In this document: in pieces, positions 24,369-31,328 of the stretch | Layout: every line of letters starts with the position of its first letter | Position numbering within the stretch: position 1 is the stretch's first letter | Assembly (NCBI GenBank): GCA_017623155.1 | Contig: JAGAPR010000003.1 | Coordinates: 124,001-188,000 of the forward strand | DNA from: Prevotella sp. | GTDB taxonomy: Bacteria > Bacteroidota > Bacteroidia > Bacteroidales > Bacteroidaceae | Direction of reading: 5' to 3' | DNA length: 64,000 nucleotides | Notes under the pieces: generated by a model | Databases searched by the model: none | What the model was told of the DNA's origin: nothing | The model's input: the letters and a program-made list of their open reading frames with translations, nothing else | Translations under genes and position numbers: made by a program

Positions 24369-24617
24369 TAAAAAAGAGTGAAAACAAAGAAAACAGCGGA
24401 AAAGCGTTTCCCCGCTCTTTACTTATTATAGAAGATATCAGGACTAAAGTCCTTGTTCTCTCAACTCGAATAACCGCCAAAATATTCATATACGAGAACA
24501 AGTGATGACAGGTCTGTGTCCCTTTGGGGCGCGGACCGCTCATACTTGTTTGTATATGCGGTTTGCTTGGCGGTTAACCGGAGTTGAAGACGAGTATGTA
24601 GTGGGCCCGCCTTTTTT
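24369..24617 (+). ncRNA. Structured leader RNA, copy A (upstream of small HTH gene)
   Basis: Predicted start near 24369, ending at a T tract (24612-24617). Stems seen by eye: AGCGG/CCGCT (24395/24412); GGACT/AGTCC (24441/24448); P1 CAACTC (24462-24467) with GAGTTG (24581-24586), continuing as AACCGCCAA (24472-24480) with TTGGCGGTT (24567-24575); P2 CATATAC (24487-24493) with GTATATG (24552-24558); P3 AACAAG (24497) with CTTGTT (24545); P4 GGTCTGTG (24511) with CGCGGACC (24530). GGCGG at 24569-24573 could alternatively pair with CCGCC at 24607-24611, just before the T tract. Copy B conserves the structure with compensatory changes. It may be a cis-acting attenuator for the HTH gene or a separate small RNA. 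Not matched to a named family. Confidence 0.65.
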
Positions 24618-24707
24618 CGTTATACTTCACTTGAAAACCCAACATCTCCGCACACTTCTGCCGACGGCACGGCCGCAGGCAGATGGCGGAGCATAACGAA
24701 AAAGAGC

Positions 24708-24944
24708 ATGATAAGCATCGGACAACGCATCAAAGAAGAACTCGACCGGCAGGAACGCAGCATCAGCTGGCTCGCACGAAATCTCAACCGCGACCGCACC
24801 GTCGTGTACCGCATCATACGAGGCAACAGCATCGACACCGCACTGCTGGCAAGCATCTCGCGAATACTACGTCACGACTTCTTCACCGACCTCTCTGAAG
24901 ACCTCGGAGGCCCCGACTGTGACATAAACGCTACAGATTTGTAG
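24708..24944 (+). CDS. Small helix-turn-helix DNA-binding protein, copy A
   Basis: 78 aa, starting MISIGQRIKEELDRQERSIS. Residues 5-65 form a five-helix XRE-like domain: SWLARNLNRDRTVVYRIIRG is the helix-turn-helix, followed by NSIDTALLASISRILRHDFF. This short single-domain type is common in Bacteroidetes and its targets are unknown. It follows the structured leader by about 90 nt, and a second promoter lies 45 bp after its stop. Copy B (28122-28337) is about 80% identical over the first 65 residues; the C-terminal tails differ. Confidence 0.8.
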   Translation: MISIGQRIKEELDRQERSISWLARNLNRDRTVVYRIIRGNSIDTALLASISRILRHDFFTDLSEDLGGPDCDINATDL

Positions 24945-24988
24945 CATTTACGACACACCTTTTACAGCCGCCTTGCATGAAAAAGGCA

Positions 24989-24996
24989 TATCTTTG
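24989..24996 (+). promoter_or_regulatory. -7 element of the beta-propeller gene
   Basis: TATCTTTG. The block from ATGAAAAAGG to CTTTGCATCG is repeated at 28394-28417 in the second module, so this promoter was duplicated too. Confidence 0.55.
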
Positions 24997-25050
24997 CATC
25001 GAGAATTAAACACAAATGTATTTACAATTTACTAAAAACATTACACCCCG

Positions 25051-26022
25051 ATGAAAAAGATGTTAGCGGCTTTCGGTGCATTGCTCATGGCGGTACCGTC
25101 GACGGCACAGGTAGATTACTCCGTGGTGTCGGTAAACGAAGAGTCCGGAATGGAGTTTACACGCATAACCTCCGAGAACGACTATGTGTGCATGCCGGAA
25201 GTGCACCGCTCGGGAAGCACGGTCAACTGGCTGTCGAACCGTATACTCGACATCTCCACCGACGGCACGCAGCTGGCCTATCTGTCGGCCCGCAACAACA
25301 CGACAAACATATTTATAAAGGATATCGGGAAGCAGGGCAGCAGCGTGCAGCGCACCAACAGGCAGGCCGTGCTCGACTTCTCGTACTCTCCCGACGGCAA
25401 ATACATCTGCTTCTCGGAGCAGAGCGGCCGCTATAACCAGATATTCCAGACCGGAGCACGCGCCGGATACGTCTGCCGGCAGATAACAGGCAATAATAAA
25501 GACTATTCTCCCGTGTACTCGGCCGACATGAAAAACATATTCTTCGCACGGCAGGAAACCAACGGTGTGAGCGTGTGGAGCTACAACATATCAAACAATT
25601 TCCTCTCGAGCTACACCAAAGGCATGAACCCGTGCCCCGTGTCAGGGCAGACATCGATACTCTGCACGCGGATAAACGCGCAAGGCAACGGCGAGATATG
25701 GCGCGTGGACTACTCCACCGGAATGGAAGAGTGCATACTCTCCGACCCCAACCGCAGCTTCACGTCACCGACATTGTCGCCCGACGGACGGTGGATACTC
25801 GCCGTGGGAAGCAACGTTCTCTCTGCCGGCACATTCATGTATGCCAACACCGACATCTTCGTATGCCGCACCGACGGCACACAGCTCACCCAGCTCACAT
25901 ATCATGCGGCCGACGACCTCAGTCCCGTGTGGAGCCGCGACGGACGGTATATATACTTCATCTCGCAGCGCGGAAGCGCCGAGGCCGCCGCGAACGTGTG
26001 GCGCATGACATTCGCGTATTGA
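25051..26022 (+). CDS. Secreted TolB-like beta-propeller (PD40/WD40-like) protein
   Basis: 323 aa with a signal peptide cut after residue ~20 (VPSTAQ). At least five PD40-type blades are visible by their repeated signature: ISTDGTQLAYLSARN (~67), FSYSPDGKYICFSEQ (~110), YSADMKNIFFARQ (~155), LSPDGRWILAVGS (~242) and WSRDGRYIYFISQ (~298). Such six-bladed propellers bind peptides or partner proteins in the periplasm; it is not TolB itself, lacking the N-terminal domain and the pal/tol neighbourhood. It is followed at 45 bp by the outer-membrane barrel gene. In the second module only its signal-peptide end survives (28461-28550). Confidence 0.8.
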   Translation: MKKMLAAFGALLMAVPSTAQVDYSVVSVNEESGMEFTRITSENDYVCMPEVHRSGSTVNWLSNRILDISTDGTQLAYLSARNNTTNIFIKDIGKQGSSVQRTNRQAVLDFSYSPDGKYICFSEQSGRYNQIFQTGARAGYVCRQITGNNKDYSPVYSADMKNIFFARQETNGVSVWSYNISNNFLSSYTKGMNPCPVSGQTSILCTRINAQGNGEIWRVDYSTGMEECILSDPNRSFTSPTLSPDGRWILAVGSNVLSAGTFMYANTDIFVCRTDGTQLTQLTYHAADDLSPVWSRDGRYIYFISQRGSAEAAANVWRMTFAY

Positions 26023-26067
26023 CACATATAAAGCTAAATACAGTATTAATTTAAACATTAGGAAAAC

Positions 26068-26811
26068 ATGAAAATGACTAAATTGTTTATCGCCGCAGCA
26101 ATGTTGGCAGTGAGTGCTACGGCGTCAGCCCAGTTTACTAACACAGCGAAGACCGGCTCTTCATCGGCAGTGGACACCAACGGATGGGGAACGTTCTACT
26201 TGCAATGGAACCCGAGTACCATAAAAATAGATGTCAATGGCATTGATGACCAGTCGTTTACCGGATTTTCGGTTGGTTACAACCATGCGTTCGGCATCGT
26301 AAAGAACACGCCTTTGTTCATTGAAACAGGTGTTGCGCTTCAGTATTCGTTCTATACGGTTAATTGGAAGGATGATTTAAAAACAACAGTACCAAACTGC
26401 GATCCGGAGGATAAATATAATATGTTGTCGGCCAAAGTTCCGGTTAATTTAATATACAAATTCAACATTCCCAACAGCAATGTGGCCATCGCTCCATATT
26501 TTGGCGCAAATCTCCGTTTTAATATATCCGGAAAGAGCAAGACTGAGTTTAACGAAGATGCGGGATATGAGATAGACAAAGAGTATTGGGAAAATAAATA
26601 TAACAAAATAGAGAAAGATTTATTTGATAAAAAAGACATGGAAAGCAAGGACGCGACATGGAAACGATTCCAGATTGGCTGGCAAATAGGCGTGAACGCT
26701 CACTTCGGAGAGAACTTCCTATTGGGTATCTCTTACGGTTCCGACTTCTCGGAATTGTATAAAAAGGCTAAGATCAACACTACGTCGATTACTCTTGGAT
26801 ACAAATTTTGA
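26068..26811 (+). CDS. Outer-membrane beta-barrel (porin-family-like) protein, copy A
   Basis: 247 aa; signal peptide cut after ATASAQ (residue ~22). Alternating hydrophobic strands (FTGFSVGYNHAFGI, LFIETGVALQYSF, VPVNLIYKFNI, IGWQIGVNAHFG, FLLGISYGSDFSEL) and the terminal strand ITLGYKF with C-terminal Phe indicate an 8-10-stranded barrel inserted by the BAM complex. Copy B (28581-29324) shares long blocks such as KRFQIGWQIGVNAHFGE and is roughly 55-60% identical, with the loops most different. Function unknown; probably co-transcribed with the propeller gene before it and the lipoprotein gene after it. Confidence 0.82.
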   Translation: MKMTKLFIAAAMLAVSATASAQFTNTAKTGSSSAVDTNGWGTFYLQWNPSTIKIDVNGIDDQSFTGFSVGYNHAFGIVKNTPLFIETGVALQYSFYTVNWKDDLKTTVPNCDPEDKYNMLSAKVPVNLIYKFNIPNSNVAIAPYFGANLRFNISGKSKTEFNEDAGYEIDKEYWENKYNKIEKDLFDKKDMESKDATWKRFQIGWQIGVNAHFGENFLLGISYGSDFSELYKKAKINTTSITLGYKF

Positions 26812-26855
26812 TTTGTTAAAGCAACCGAATGTTACACATTAAGTTTTAAATAATA

Positions 26856-27581
26856 ATGATTAAGACAATAAGATATTTTTTGATTATACTTCTTTGTTGC
26901 AACATCTTCATGTGTTGCAGTGATGATGATGATAATAATAACGGTACCGAAACATCCTTGTCTGCACTTGTTGGAAAATGGCGTCAGTCTTATTATGACG
27001 GATATATCGAGATGACTTTTAATAAAGACGGTAGTGGTACGGAGTACGAAGAAGGCTACGCCCCCGGCGGATATTTAACTCATTTTGACTGGACTTATAA
27101 TGAACGAACCCGGAAACTCACGATAAAATACATTGACGATGATGAACTTGATACAGAAGTATATATCGTTAAAAGTATATCCCAAAGCCGTATGATTCTT
27201 GAAGATGAAGATGGTGACACTCAGATTTGGGAAAGATACAGTTATGGAGACGAAGATGATGACAATAACGACGGAAACAAGTATTCTTCCGGCATAGTTG
27301 GAACATGGAGATACAGCTATGAGTCAAGCCATGGCGCAATGGAAGGGTATGTATTTATGACGTTTAATTCAAATGGAACCGGCGTTATGCGCGAGCAAGA
27401 CGGTTCGTTCAGTGACGAATTGCGCTTTACCTATACTTATTCCAAGTCCACAGGCTCACTCATTTTGGATTACACAGACGGAGAACGGGAAAAATATACC
27501 GTTTTAAGTATCACATCAAATGAGATGAAAGTCTTGGATGAATACGGTGATTTAACGGTTCTGAAAAGAGTGAGACAATAA
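26856..27581 (+). CDS. Lipoprotein with two lipocalin-like domains
   Basis: 241 aa. The signal peptide ends at Cys20/Cys21, followed by an Asp/Asn-rich linker (SDDDDNNNG), which is typical of surface-exported Bacteroidetes lipoproteins. Two similar domains follow, starting LVGKWRQSYYDGYIEMTFNK (~35) and IVGTWRYSYESSHGAMEGYV (~149); the GxW start and the eight-strand pattern are lipocalin/calycin-like. The second domain follows another acidic linker (GDEDDDNNDGN). It is present only in the first module. Ligand unknown. Confidence 0.75.
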   Translation: MIKTIRYFLIILLCCNIFMCCSDDDDNNNGTETSLSALVGKWRQSYYDGYIEMTFNKDGSGTEYEEGYAPGGYLTHFDWTYNERTRKLTIKYIDDDELDTEVYIVKSISQSRMILEDEDGDTQIWERYSYGDEDDDNNDGNKYSSGIVGTWRYSYESSHGAMEGYVFMTFNSNGTGVMREQDGSFSDELRFTYTYSKSTGSLILDYTDGEREKYTVLSITSNEMKVLDEYGDLTVLKRVRQ

Positions 27582-27621
27582 AATACGATAAAATCAGGAC
27601 ATTACATCCTGATAAAAAAGA

Positions 27622-27696
27622 CTGTTGTGAAACAGATTTTTCCTTCCTCCGGCCGACGATTAATAATTGAGTTTTTATCTGATACGCGGCCGGAGG
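27622..27696 (+). terminator. Paired terminator of module 1
   Basis: First hairpin CTGTT-GTGA-AACAG followed by ATTTTT (27622-27641); second a 10-bp stem CCTCCGGCCG/CGGCCGGAGG (27646-27655, 27687-27696). The same arrangement, with a covarying base pair in the first hairpin, follows module 2. Confidence 0.75.
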
Positions 27697-27720
27697 TTCT
27701 TTATAACACAGGCACATGCA

Positions 27721-27762
27721 CCCATGTATCGCTGTCACTGCAAGGCAGTCGTATTCATGGGC
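27721..27762. other. Hairpin between the two modules
   Basis: CCCATG (27721-27726) pairs with CATGGG (27757-27762); ACTGC and GCAGT form an inner stem near 27737-27749, and T-rich sequence follows. It could be a further terminator insulating module 2. Confidence 0.4.
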
Positions 27763-27787
27763 TGTGTTGTTTTTTCGCCGAATATTT

Positions 27788-27817
27788 TTGATACATCGGT
27801 TTAATATAGTATCTTTG
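27788..27817 (+). promoter_or_regulatory. Promoter of structured leader RNA, copy B
   Basis: TTG (27788-27790), 19-bp spacer, TATCTTTG (27810-27817); same spacing and almost the same sequence as copy A. Confidence 0.75.
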
Positions 27818-27823
27818 CCGTTG

Positions 27824-28074
27824 TAAAAAAGAGTGAAAACAAAGAAAACAGCGGAAAAGCGTTTCCCCGCTCTTTACTTATTATAGAAGATTTGGGACTT
27901 GAAGTCCTTGTTCTCACAAGTCGAATAACCGCCAAACTATTCAATACACGAGAACAAGTGACGAATTGGTCGGTGTCCTTATTGGGCGCGGTCTGCTCGT
28001 GCTTGTCGGTGTATTGCGGTTTACTTGGCGGTTGACCGGACTTGAAATAAGCAAGCGGTGGACCGGCCTTTTTT
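27824..28074 (+). ncRNA. Structured leader RNA, copy B (upstream of small HTH gene)
   Basis: The layout matches copy A. P1 is CAAGTC (27917-27922) with GACTTG (28039-28044), where copy A has CAACTC/GAGTTG: a C-G pair has become G-C. The second part, AACCGCCAA (27927) with TTGGCGGTT (28025), is unchanged. P2 is CAATACAC (27942-27949) with GTGTATTG (28009-28016) against CATATAC/GTATATG in copy A. P3 ACAAG/CTTGT is kept. P4 pairs less well than in A. GGCGGTT (28027-28033) can also pair with GACCGGCC (28061-28068), which sits directly before TTTTTT. Function unknown; see copy A. Confidence 0.65.
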
Positions 28075-28121
28075 GTTGTTTCCCGACAAACGGAAATACC
28101 GTAACACTAACAACAAAGACA

Positions 28122-28337
28122 ATGATAAATATAGGACAGCGCATAAAAGAAGAGCTTGACAGGCAGGAAAGAAGCGTGAGCTGGCTGGCACGCAACCTCA
28201 ACAGAAACCGTACGGCGGTATATCGCATACTGCACGGCAACAGCATCGACACCACTACACTGGCAAGCATATCTCGAATACTGGGCCACGACTTTTTCAA
28301 AGAATTGTCGGACGATATCAACGGATGCGGATTGTAA
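28122..28337 (+). CDS. Small helix-turn-helix DNA-binding protein, copy B
   Basis: 71 aa from the ATG at 28122; the longer in-frame reading from 27966 runs through the structured RNA and is not credible. It starts MINIGQRIKEELDRQERSVS and has the same domain plan as copy A (SWLARNLNRNRTAVYRILHG, then SIDTTTLASISRILGHDFF). It lies about 48 nt after the T tract of the leader RNA. Whether the two proteins regulate each other's modules is open; the recognition-helix region differs at few positions, so they may share binding sites. Confidence 0.78.
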   Translation: MINIGQRIKEELDRQERSVSWLARNLNRNRTAVYRILHGNSIDTTTLASISRILGHDFFKELSDDINGCGL

Positions 28338-28404
28338 CAAAAACGGTACATATATGTCGCGCTTTTGATACACTGTTTTTTATCCCGTTTGTATGAAAAA
28401 GAGA

Positions 28405-28412
28405 TACCTTTG
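28405..28412 (+). promoter_or_regulatory. -7 element inside module 2
   Basis: TACCTTTG, the counterpart of 24989-24996. The following CTTTGCATCGGT (28408-28419) is the exact inverse of ACCGATGCAAAG at 28457-28468, so a hairpin could enclose the leader and the start codon at 28461. Confidence 0.5.
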
Positions 28413-28460
28413 CATCGGTAATTTAATAGTATTTATCATTTATTAAAACATAAGAAACCG

Positions 28461-28550
28461 ATGCAAAGATATTCAACGGCACTAATTCTGTTTCTCGCGG
28501 CCTGCCTGACGTTGATAAATATTCATATTATACAATACAAAACAGTTTAG
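28461..28550 (+). pseudogene. 29-aa signal-peptide remnant of the propeller gene
   Basis: The ORF reads MQRYSTALILFLAACLTLIN then IHIIQYKTV. It occupies the place of the propeller gene of module 1. The upstream sequence (promoter, then a GTATTTAnCATTTA-like stretch and an ACnCCGATG-like start region) resembles that in front of 25051. It is best explained as a deletion that left only the signal peptide. Translation as a small hydrophobic peptide is possible but unsupported. Confidence 0.45.
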
Positions 28551-28580
28551 TTCAACAATTAATCAAAAACTTAAAGGATT

Positions 28581-29324
28581 ATGAAAACAATGAAATCTAT
28601 TCTCGTCGCCCTGCTTTTAGCAGTGAGCGCAACAGCTTCGGCGCAGTTTACAAACACACACAAGAGAAGCTCATCGAAAACAGTTAAAACCGCCGGATGG
28701 GATTATTTCTACGTGCAATGGAACCCGAGTTCGTTTAATTTCGATATTGACGATGTCGACAATCAGTCGTTCACAGGCTTCTCAATAGGTTACAACAAAG
28801 CGTTCGGTATCGCCAACAAAACTCCGTTGTTCCTCGAAGTGGGCGCTGCGCTGCAATATTCGCATTATACTGAAGACGGAAAAGTGCTGATGTATTTCTA
28901 TGATGAAGATTATGAAGATATCGAATACGACGTTGTTGACGGCGAGGAAAAGTTCAACATGTTCTCCGTCAAAGTGCCGGTAAACCTTCTTTATAAATTT
29001 GATATCCCCAACAGCTCGGTATCTTTGCTTCCTTTCGTGGGTGCGACCCTGCGTGGTAATATAAGCGCGAAGAAAAAAGTATGCGTTACGGACGATGACT
29101 ATGATTTGGATGGAATAGAGGATACGGAGTATGATTTGTTCGACAAGAAGGATATGGGAAGCAAAGAGAAATGGAAGCGTTTTCAGATTGGATGGCAAAT
29201 TGGCGTGAACGCGCACTTCGGCGAGAGCTTCCTTGTTGGCCTTTCTTACGGTTCCGACTTTTCGGAAATATGCCGGAAAACGAAAATCAACACCACATCC
29301 GTCACTCTCGGATATCGTTTCTGA
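28581..29324 (+). CDS. Outer-membrane beta-barrel (porin-family-like) protein, copy B
   Basis: 247 aa, identical in length to copy A. Signal peptide cut after ATASAQ (residue ~22). Strands and the C-terminal VTLGYRF match copy A; the acidic loop DEDYEDIEYDVVDGEEKF near 109-126 and the DDDYDLDGIEDTEYDLFD loop near 171-188 differ and are strongly negative, perhaps for cation binding at the surface (inference). An ATG four codons downstream is an alternative start. It is transcribed from the module-2 promoters and ended by the duplicated terminator pair. Confidence 0.82.
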   Translation: MKTMKSILVALLLAVSATASAQFTNTHKRSSSKTVKTAGWDYFYVQWNPSSFNFDIDDVDNQSFTGFSIGYNKAFGIANKTPLFLEVGAALQYSHYTEDGKVLMYFYDEDYEDIEYDVVDGEEKFNMFSVKVPVNLLYKFDIPNSSVSLLPFVGATLRGNISAKKKVCVTDDDYDLDGIEDTEYDLFDKKDMGSKEKWKRFQIGWQIGVNAHFGESFLVGLSYGSDFSEICRKTKINTTSVTLGYRF

Positions 29325-29348
29325 TATGGTAAATATCTGTAAATAGAA

Positions 29349-29423
29349 CTGTCGTGAGACAGATTTTTCCTTCCTCCGGCCGTCGATTAATAATTGAGTT
29401 TTTATCTGATACGCGGCCGGAGG
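29349..29423 (+). terminator. Paired terminator of module 2
   Basis: CTGTC-GTGA-GACAG plus ATTTTT (29349-29368), then CCTCCGGCCG/CGGCCGGAGG (29373-29382, 29414-29423). The first stem has C-G where module 1 has T-A, a compensatory change. Confidence 0.75.
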
Positions 29424-29475
29424 TTATTATTTTTCATACAGGAGCATTATCATATTTCACTCAAAGAGATGCACC

Positions 29476-29534
29476 AAGCGGCACACAAAGAGCGGCGGAC
29501 GACAGTGGCCGACAATTCTCCGTGCCGCTTTTTA
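29476..29534 (+). terminator. Terminator-like hairpin
   Basis: AAGCGGCAC (29476-29484) with GTGCCGCTT (29522-29530), 37-nt loop, then TTTATA. It follows no gene other than the module-2 transcript. Confidence 0.5.
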
Positions 29535-29556
29535 TATGAACAAACACAGTAAAAAT

Positions 29557-29640
29557 CACAAATAACCGAACAAAACGCTCACAAATAACCGAATAAAACG
29601 CTCACAAATAACCGAACAAAACGTTCACAAATAACCGAAT
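29557..29640. repeat. Tandem array, 23-bp period, 3.6 units
   Basis: Units start at 29557, 29580, 29603 and 29626 with the core CACAAATAACCGAA; units differ at only one or two positions (AACAAAACGCT, AATAAAACGCT, AACAAAACGTT). It is directly upstream of the DUF4143 ATPase promoter. Confidence 0.8.
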
Positions 29641-29677
29641 TTCTATGTAAAACGTTGGTTATTAGATTTTTTATAAC

Positions 29678-29685
29678 TATCTTTG
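29678..29685 (+). promoter_or_regulatory. -7 element of the DUF4143 ATPase gene
   Basis: TATCTTTG, about 18 bp before the ATG at 29704; leader about 12 nt. Confidence 0.6.
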
Positions 29686-29703
29686 CAAAGTAAAACAAGT
29701 ATT

Positions 29704-30978
29704 ATGGCAGAGTATAAAAGGAGAATAGCAGACATACTGTTGGAGCATAAGATGCTTGGCAAAGGAGCCGTGTTGATAGAAGGTCCCAAATGGTGCGGCA
29801 AAACAACCACTGCAAAGCAATTGGCTAAGAGTGTATTGGATTTGGGAGACTCGGCGGTTTTGATACAAAGTCGGCAGATGATAGAGATAAGTCCGGGCAT
29901 GCTCTTGAACGGTGATACACCGCGCCTTATTGACGAGTGGCAGGCCCTTCCCACAATATGGGACTCTATACGCAGCGAAGTAGACCGCCGCGGACTTCCC
30001 TCCCAATTCATTCTCACAGGCTCATCGGTACTTCCCAATGCCAATGAGACAGTACATAGCGGCACCGGCCGCTTCGCCCATATCATGATGCGCCCCATGA
30101 GTCTGTTCGAGTCCGGTGAATCATCAGGAACAATCAGTCTGCGCTCATTATTCGATGGCGAGGAAATCACCCCGCAAGAAAACCATCTTGAAGTTGAAGA
30201 TATTGCCTATCTGACATGCCGTGGTGGATGGCCGTGGGCAACATTGATACCCGAAAAGGTAGCTCTCGATCAGGCATCCGACTATTATACTTCCGTCACA
30301 GATCGCGACATACAGCGTGTAGACAATATAAGGCGGAGTCCGGATCGTGCCCGGGCGTTGCTGCGTTCATACGCACGAAATATATCTCAGCAGGTGTCAT
30401 ACGCCACAATCCGCAAGGATATGTTGGCCAACGACACAAGCACTCTGGATGAAGACACCGTGGCCGACTATATACAGGCATTGAAAAAACTGTTTGTCAT
30501 AGAAGACTTGAAAGCATGGAGCCCCAATATCAGGAGCAAAGCAGCGATACGTACCGGCGACACGAGACATTTCGTAGACCCAAGTATTGGCATTGCAGCA
30601 TTGGGGTTAGGTCCAAAAGACCTGATAAGCGATCTTCAGACATTTGGACTTTTCTTTGAATCCATGGCCGTGCGCGACCTTCGTGTATACGCCGAGGCTC
30701 TTGACGGAGAGCTTTATCATTACAGAGACAGTAGCGGGTTGGAGTGCGACACGGTGTTACACAGACACAACGGCACCTATGCGCTTCTTGAAGTAAAACT
30801 CGGCGGAGAACAGCGAATAGAAGAAGGAGCAACCTGCATGAAAGCTCTTGCCAATAAAATAGACACGAAACAAATGAAATCTCCGGCATTTATGGCCATT
30901 ATCACCGGTGTGGGGAAATATGCTTATCGACGCAAAGACGGGGTTTTCGTCATACCTATCGGATGCCTAAAAGACTAA
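29704..30978 (+). CDS. ATP-binding protein, AAA_14/DUF4143 family
   Basis: 424 aa from the ATG at 29704; an earlier in-frame start would overlap the promoter. Walker A is EGPKWCGKTTTAK (26-38), Walker B is RLIDEW near 77, and a sensor-like ILTGSS is near 105. The C-terminal DUF4143 half contains ECDTVLHRHNGTYALLEVKL, a spacing of acidic residues and Lys that resembles PD-(D/E)xK nuclease folds. These proteins are abundant in anaerobes and often behave as mobile, orphan or defence-associated genes, but their function is unproven. It stands alone between a tandem repeat array and the tRNA. Confidence 0.85.
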   Translation: MAEYKRRIADILLEHKMLGKGAVLIEGPKWCGKTTTAKQLAKSVLDLGDSAVLIQSRQMIEISPGMLLNGDTPRLIDEWQALPTIWDSIRSEVDRRGLPSQFILTGSSVLPNANETVHSGTGRFAHIMMRPMSLFESGESSGTISLRSLFDGEEITPQENHLEVEDIAYLTCRGGWPWATLIPEKVALDQASDYYTSVTDRDIQRVDNIRRSPDRARALLRSYARNISQQVSYATIRKDMLANDTSTLDEDTVADYIQALKKLFVIEDLKAWSPNIRSKAAIRTGDTRHFVDPSIGIAALGLGPKDLISDLQTFGLFFESMAVRDLRVYAEALDGELYHYRDSSGLECDTVLHRHNGTYALLEVKLGGEQRIEEGATCMKALANKIDTKQMKSPAFMAIITGVGKYAYRRKDGVFVIPIGCLKD

Positions 30979-31047
30979 ATGACAACCATACTCCACTTTC
31001 TAATGCAAAAATGCAAAAGCATTTTTTTGCCGATAAAAGCAATAAAA

Positions 31048-31079
31048 AAATGCCGAACGACAACTGTCGTTCGGCATTT
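31048..31079 (-). terminator. Terminator of the tRNA gene (bidirectional)
   Basis: 14-bp stem (31048-31061 with 31066-31079, arm GTCGTTCGGCATTT), 4-nt loop. The A-rich run on its left gives a T tract on the minus strand. It may also stop the DUF4143 transcript. Confidence 0.85.
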
Positions 31080-31090
31080 CCCTTTGACGG

Positions 31091-31164
31091 TGGGCCATCT
31101 AGGGCTTGAACCTAGGACCTCCAGATTATGAGTCTGTTGCTCTAACCAACTGAGCTAAAAGCCC
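31091..31164 (-). tRNA. tRNA with CAU anticodon (Met or Ile2)
   Basis: 74 nt on the minus strand beginning GGGCTTTTAGCTCAGTTGG. D arm GCTC/GAGC, anticodon loop CTCATAA (anticodon CAU) and T arm CTAGG-TTCAAGC-CCTAG are clear. The acceptor stem GGGCTTT/ATGGCCC has one U-U mismatch at 6:67. The discriminator is A and a full CCA is not encoded. CAU can be elongator Met or lysidine-modified Ile2; I cannot separate these by eye, and initiator Met is unlikely. Promoter at 31198-31205. Confidence 0.9.
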
Positions 31165-31197
31165 GACAAAATCATATTAGTGTTCTGATTTCGGGTG

Positions 31198-31205
31198 CAA
31201 AGGTA
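31198..31205 (-). promoter_or_regulatory. -7 element of the tRNA gene
   Basis: TACCTTTG on the minus strand; predicted start about 26 nt before the mature tRNA. Confidence 0.6.
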
Positions 31206-31291
31206 CGTTTAATAAATTAAATATGCAAATTTTTTATGTAAAAAGAAACTAAATATTTTTGCAATGGGCTGTTGTTACGTCCTTTTTTAAC

Positions 31292-31299
31292 TACCTTTG
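31292..31299 (+). promoter_or_regulatory. -7 element of the P-type ATPase gene
   Basis: TACCTTTG, predicted transcript start near 31306. This excludes a start codon at 31272 and favours 31329. Confidence 0.6.
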
Positions 31300-31328
31300 C
31301 ACTATCTTTCACGATAAGAATAACTTGC

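Noticed and set aside
24369-24617. Retron or group II intron RNA
   Set aside because: No reverse transcriptase gene nearby and no intron domain V-like hairpin; the RNA is followed by a DNA-binding protein gene.
25051-26022. Assignment as tolB of the Tol-Pal system
   Set aside because: It lacks the TolB N-terminal domain and no tol/pal genes are adjacent; only the propeller repeats match.
27966-28121. In-frame N-terminal extension of HTH copy B
   Set aside because: It would translate the structured leader RNA; copy A has a stop in the corresponding stretch, and the family start MINIGQRIKEEL is at 28122.
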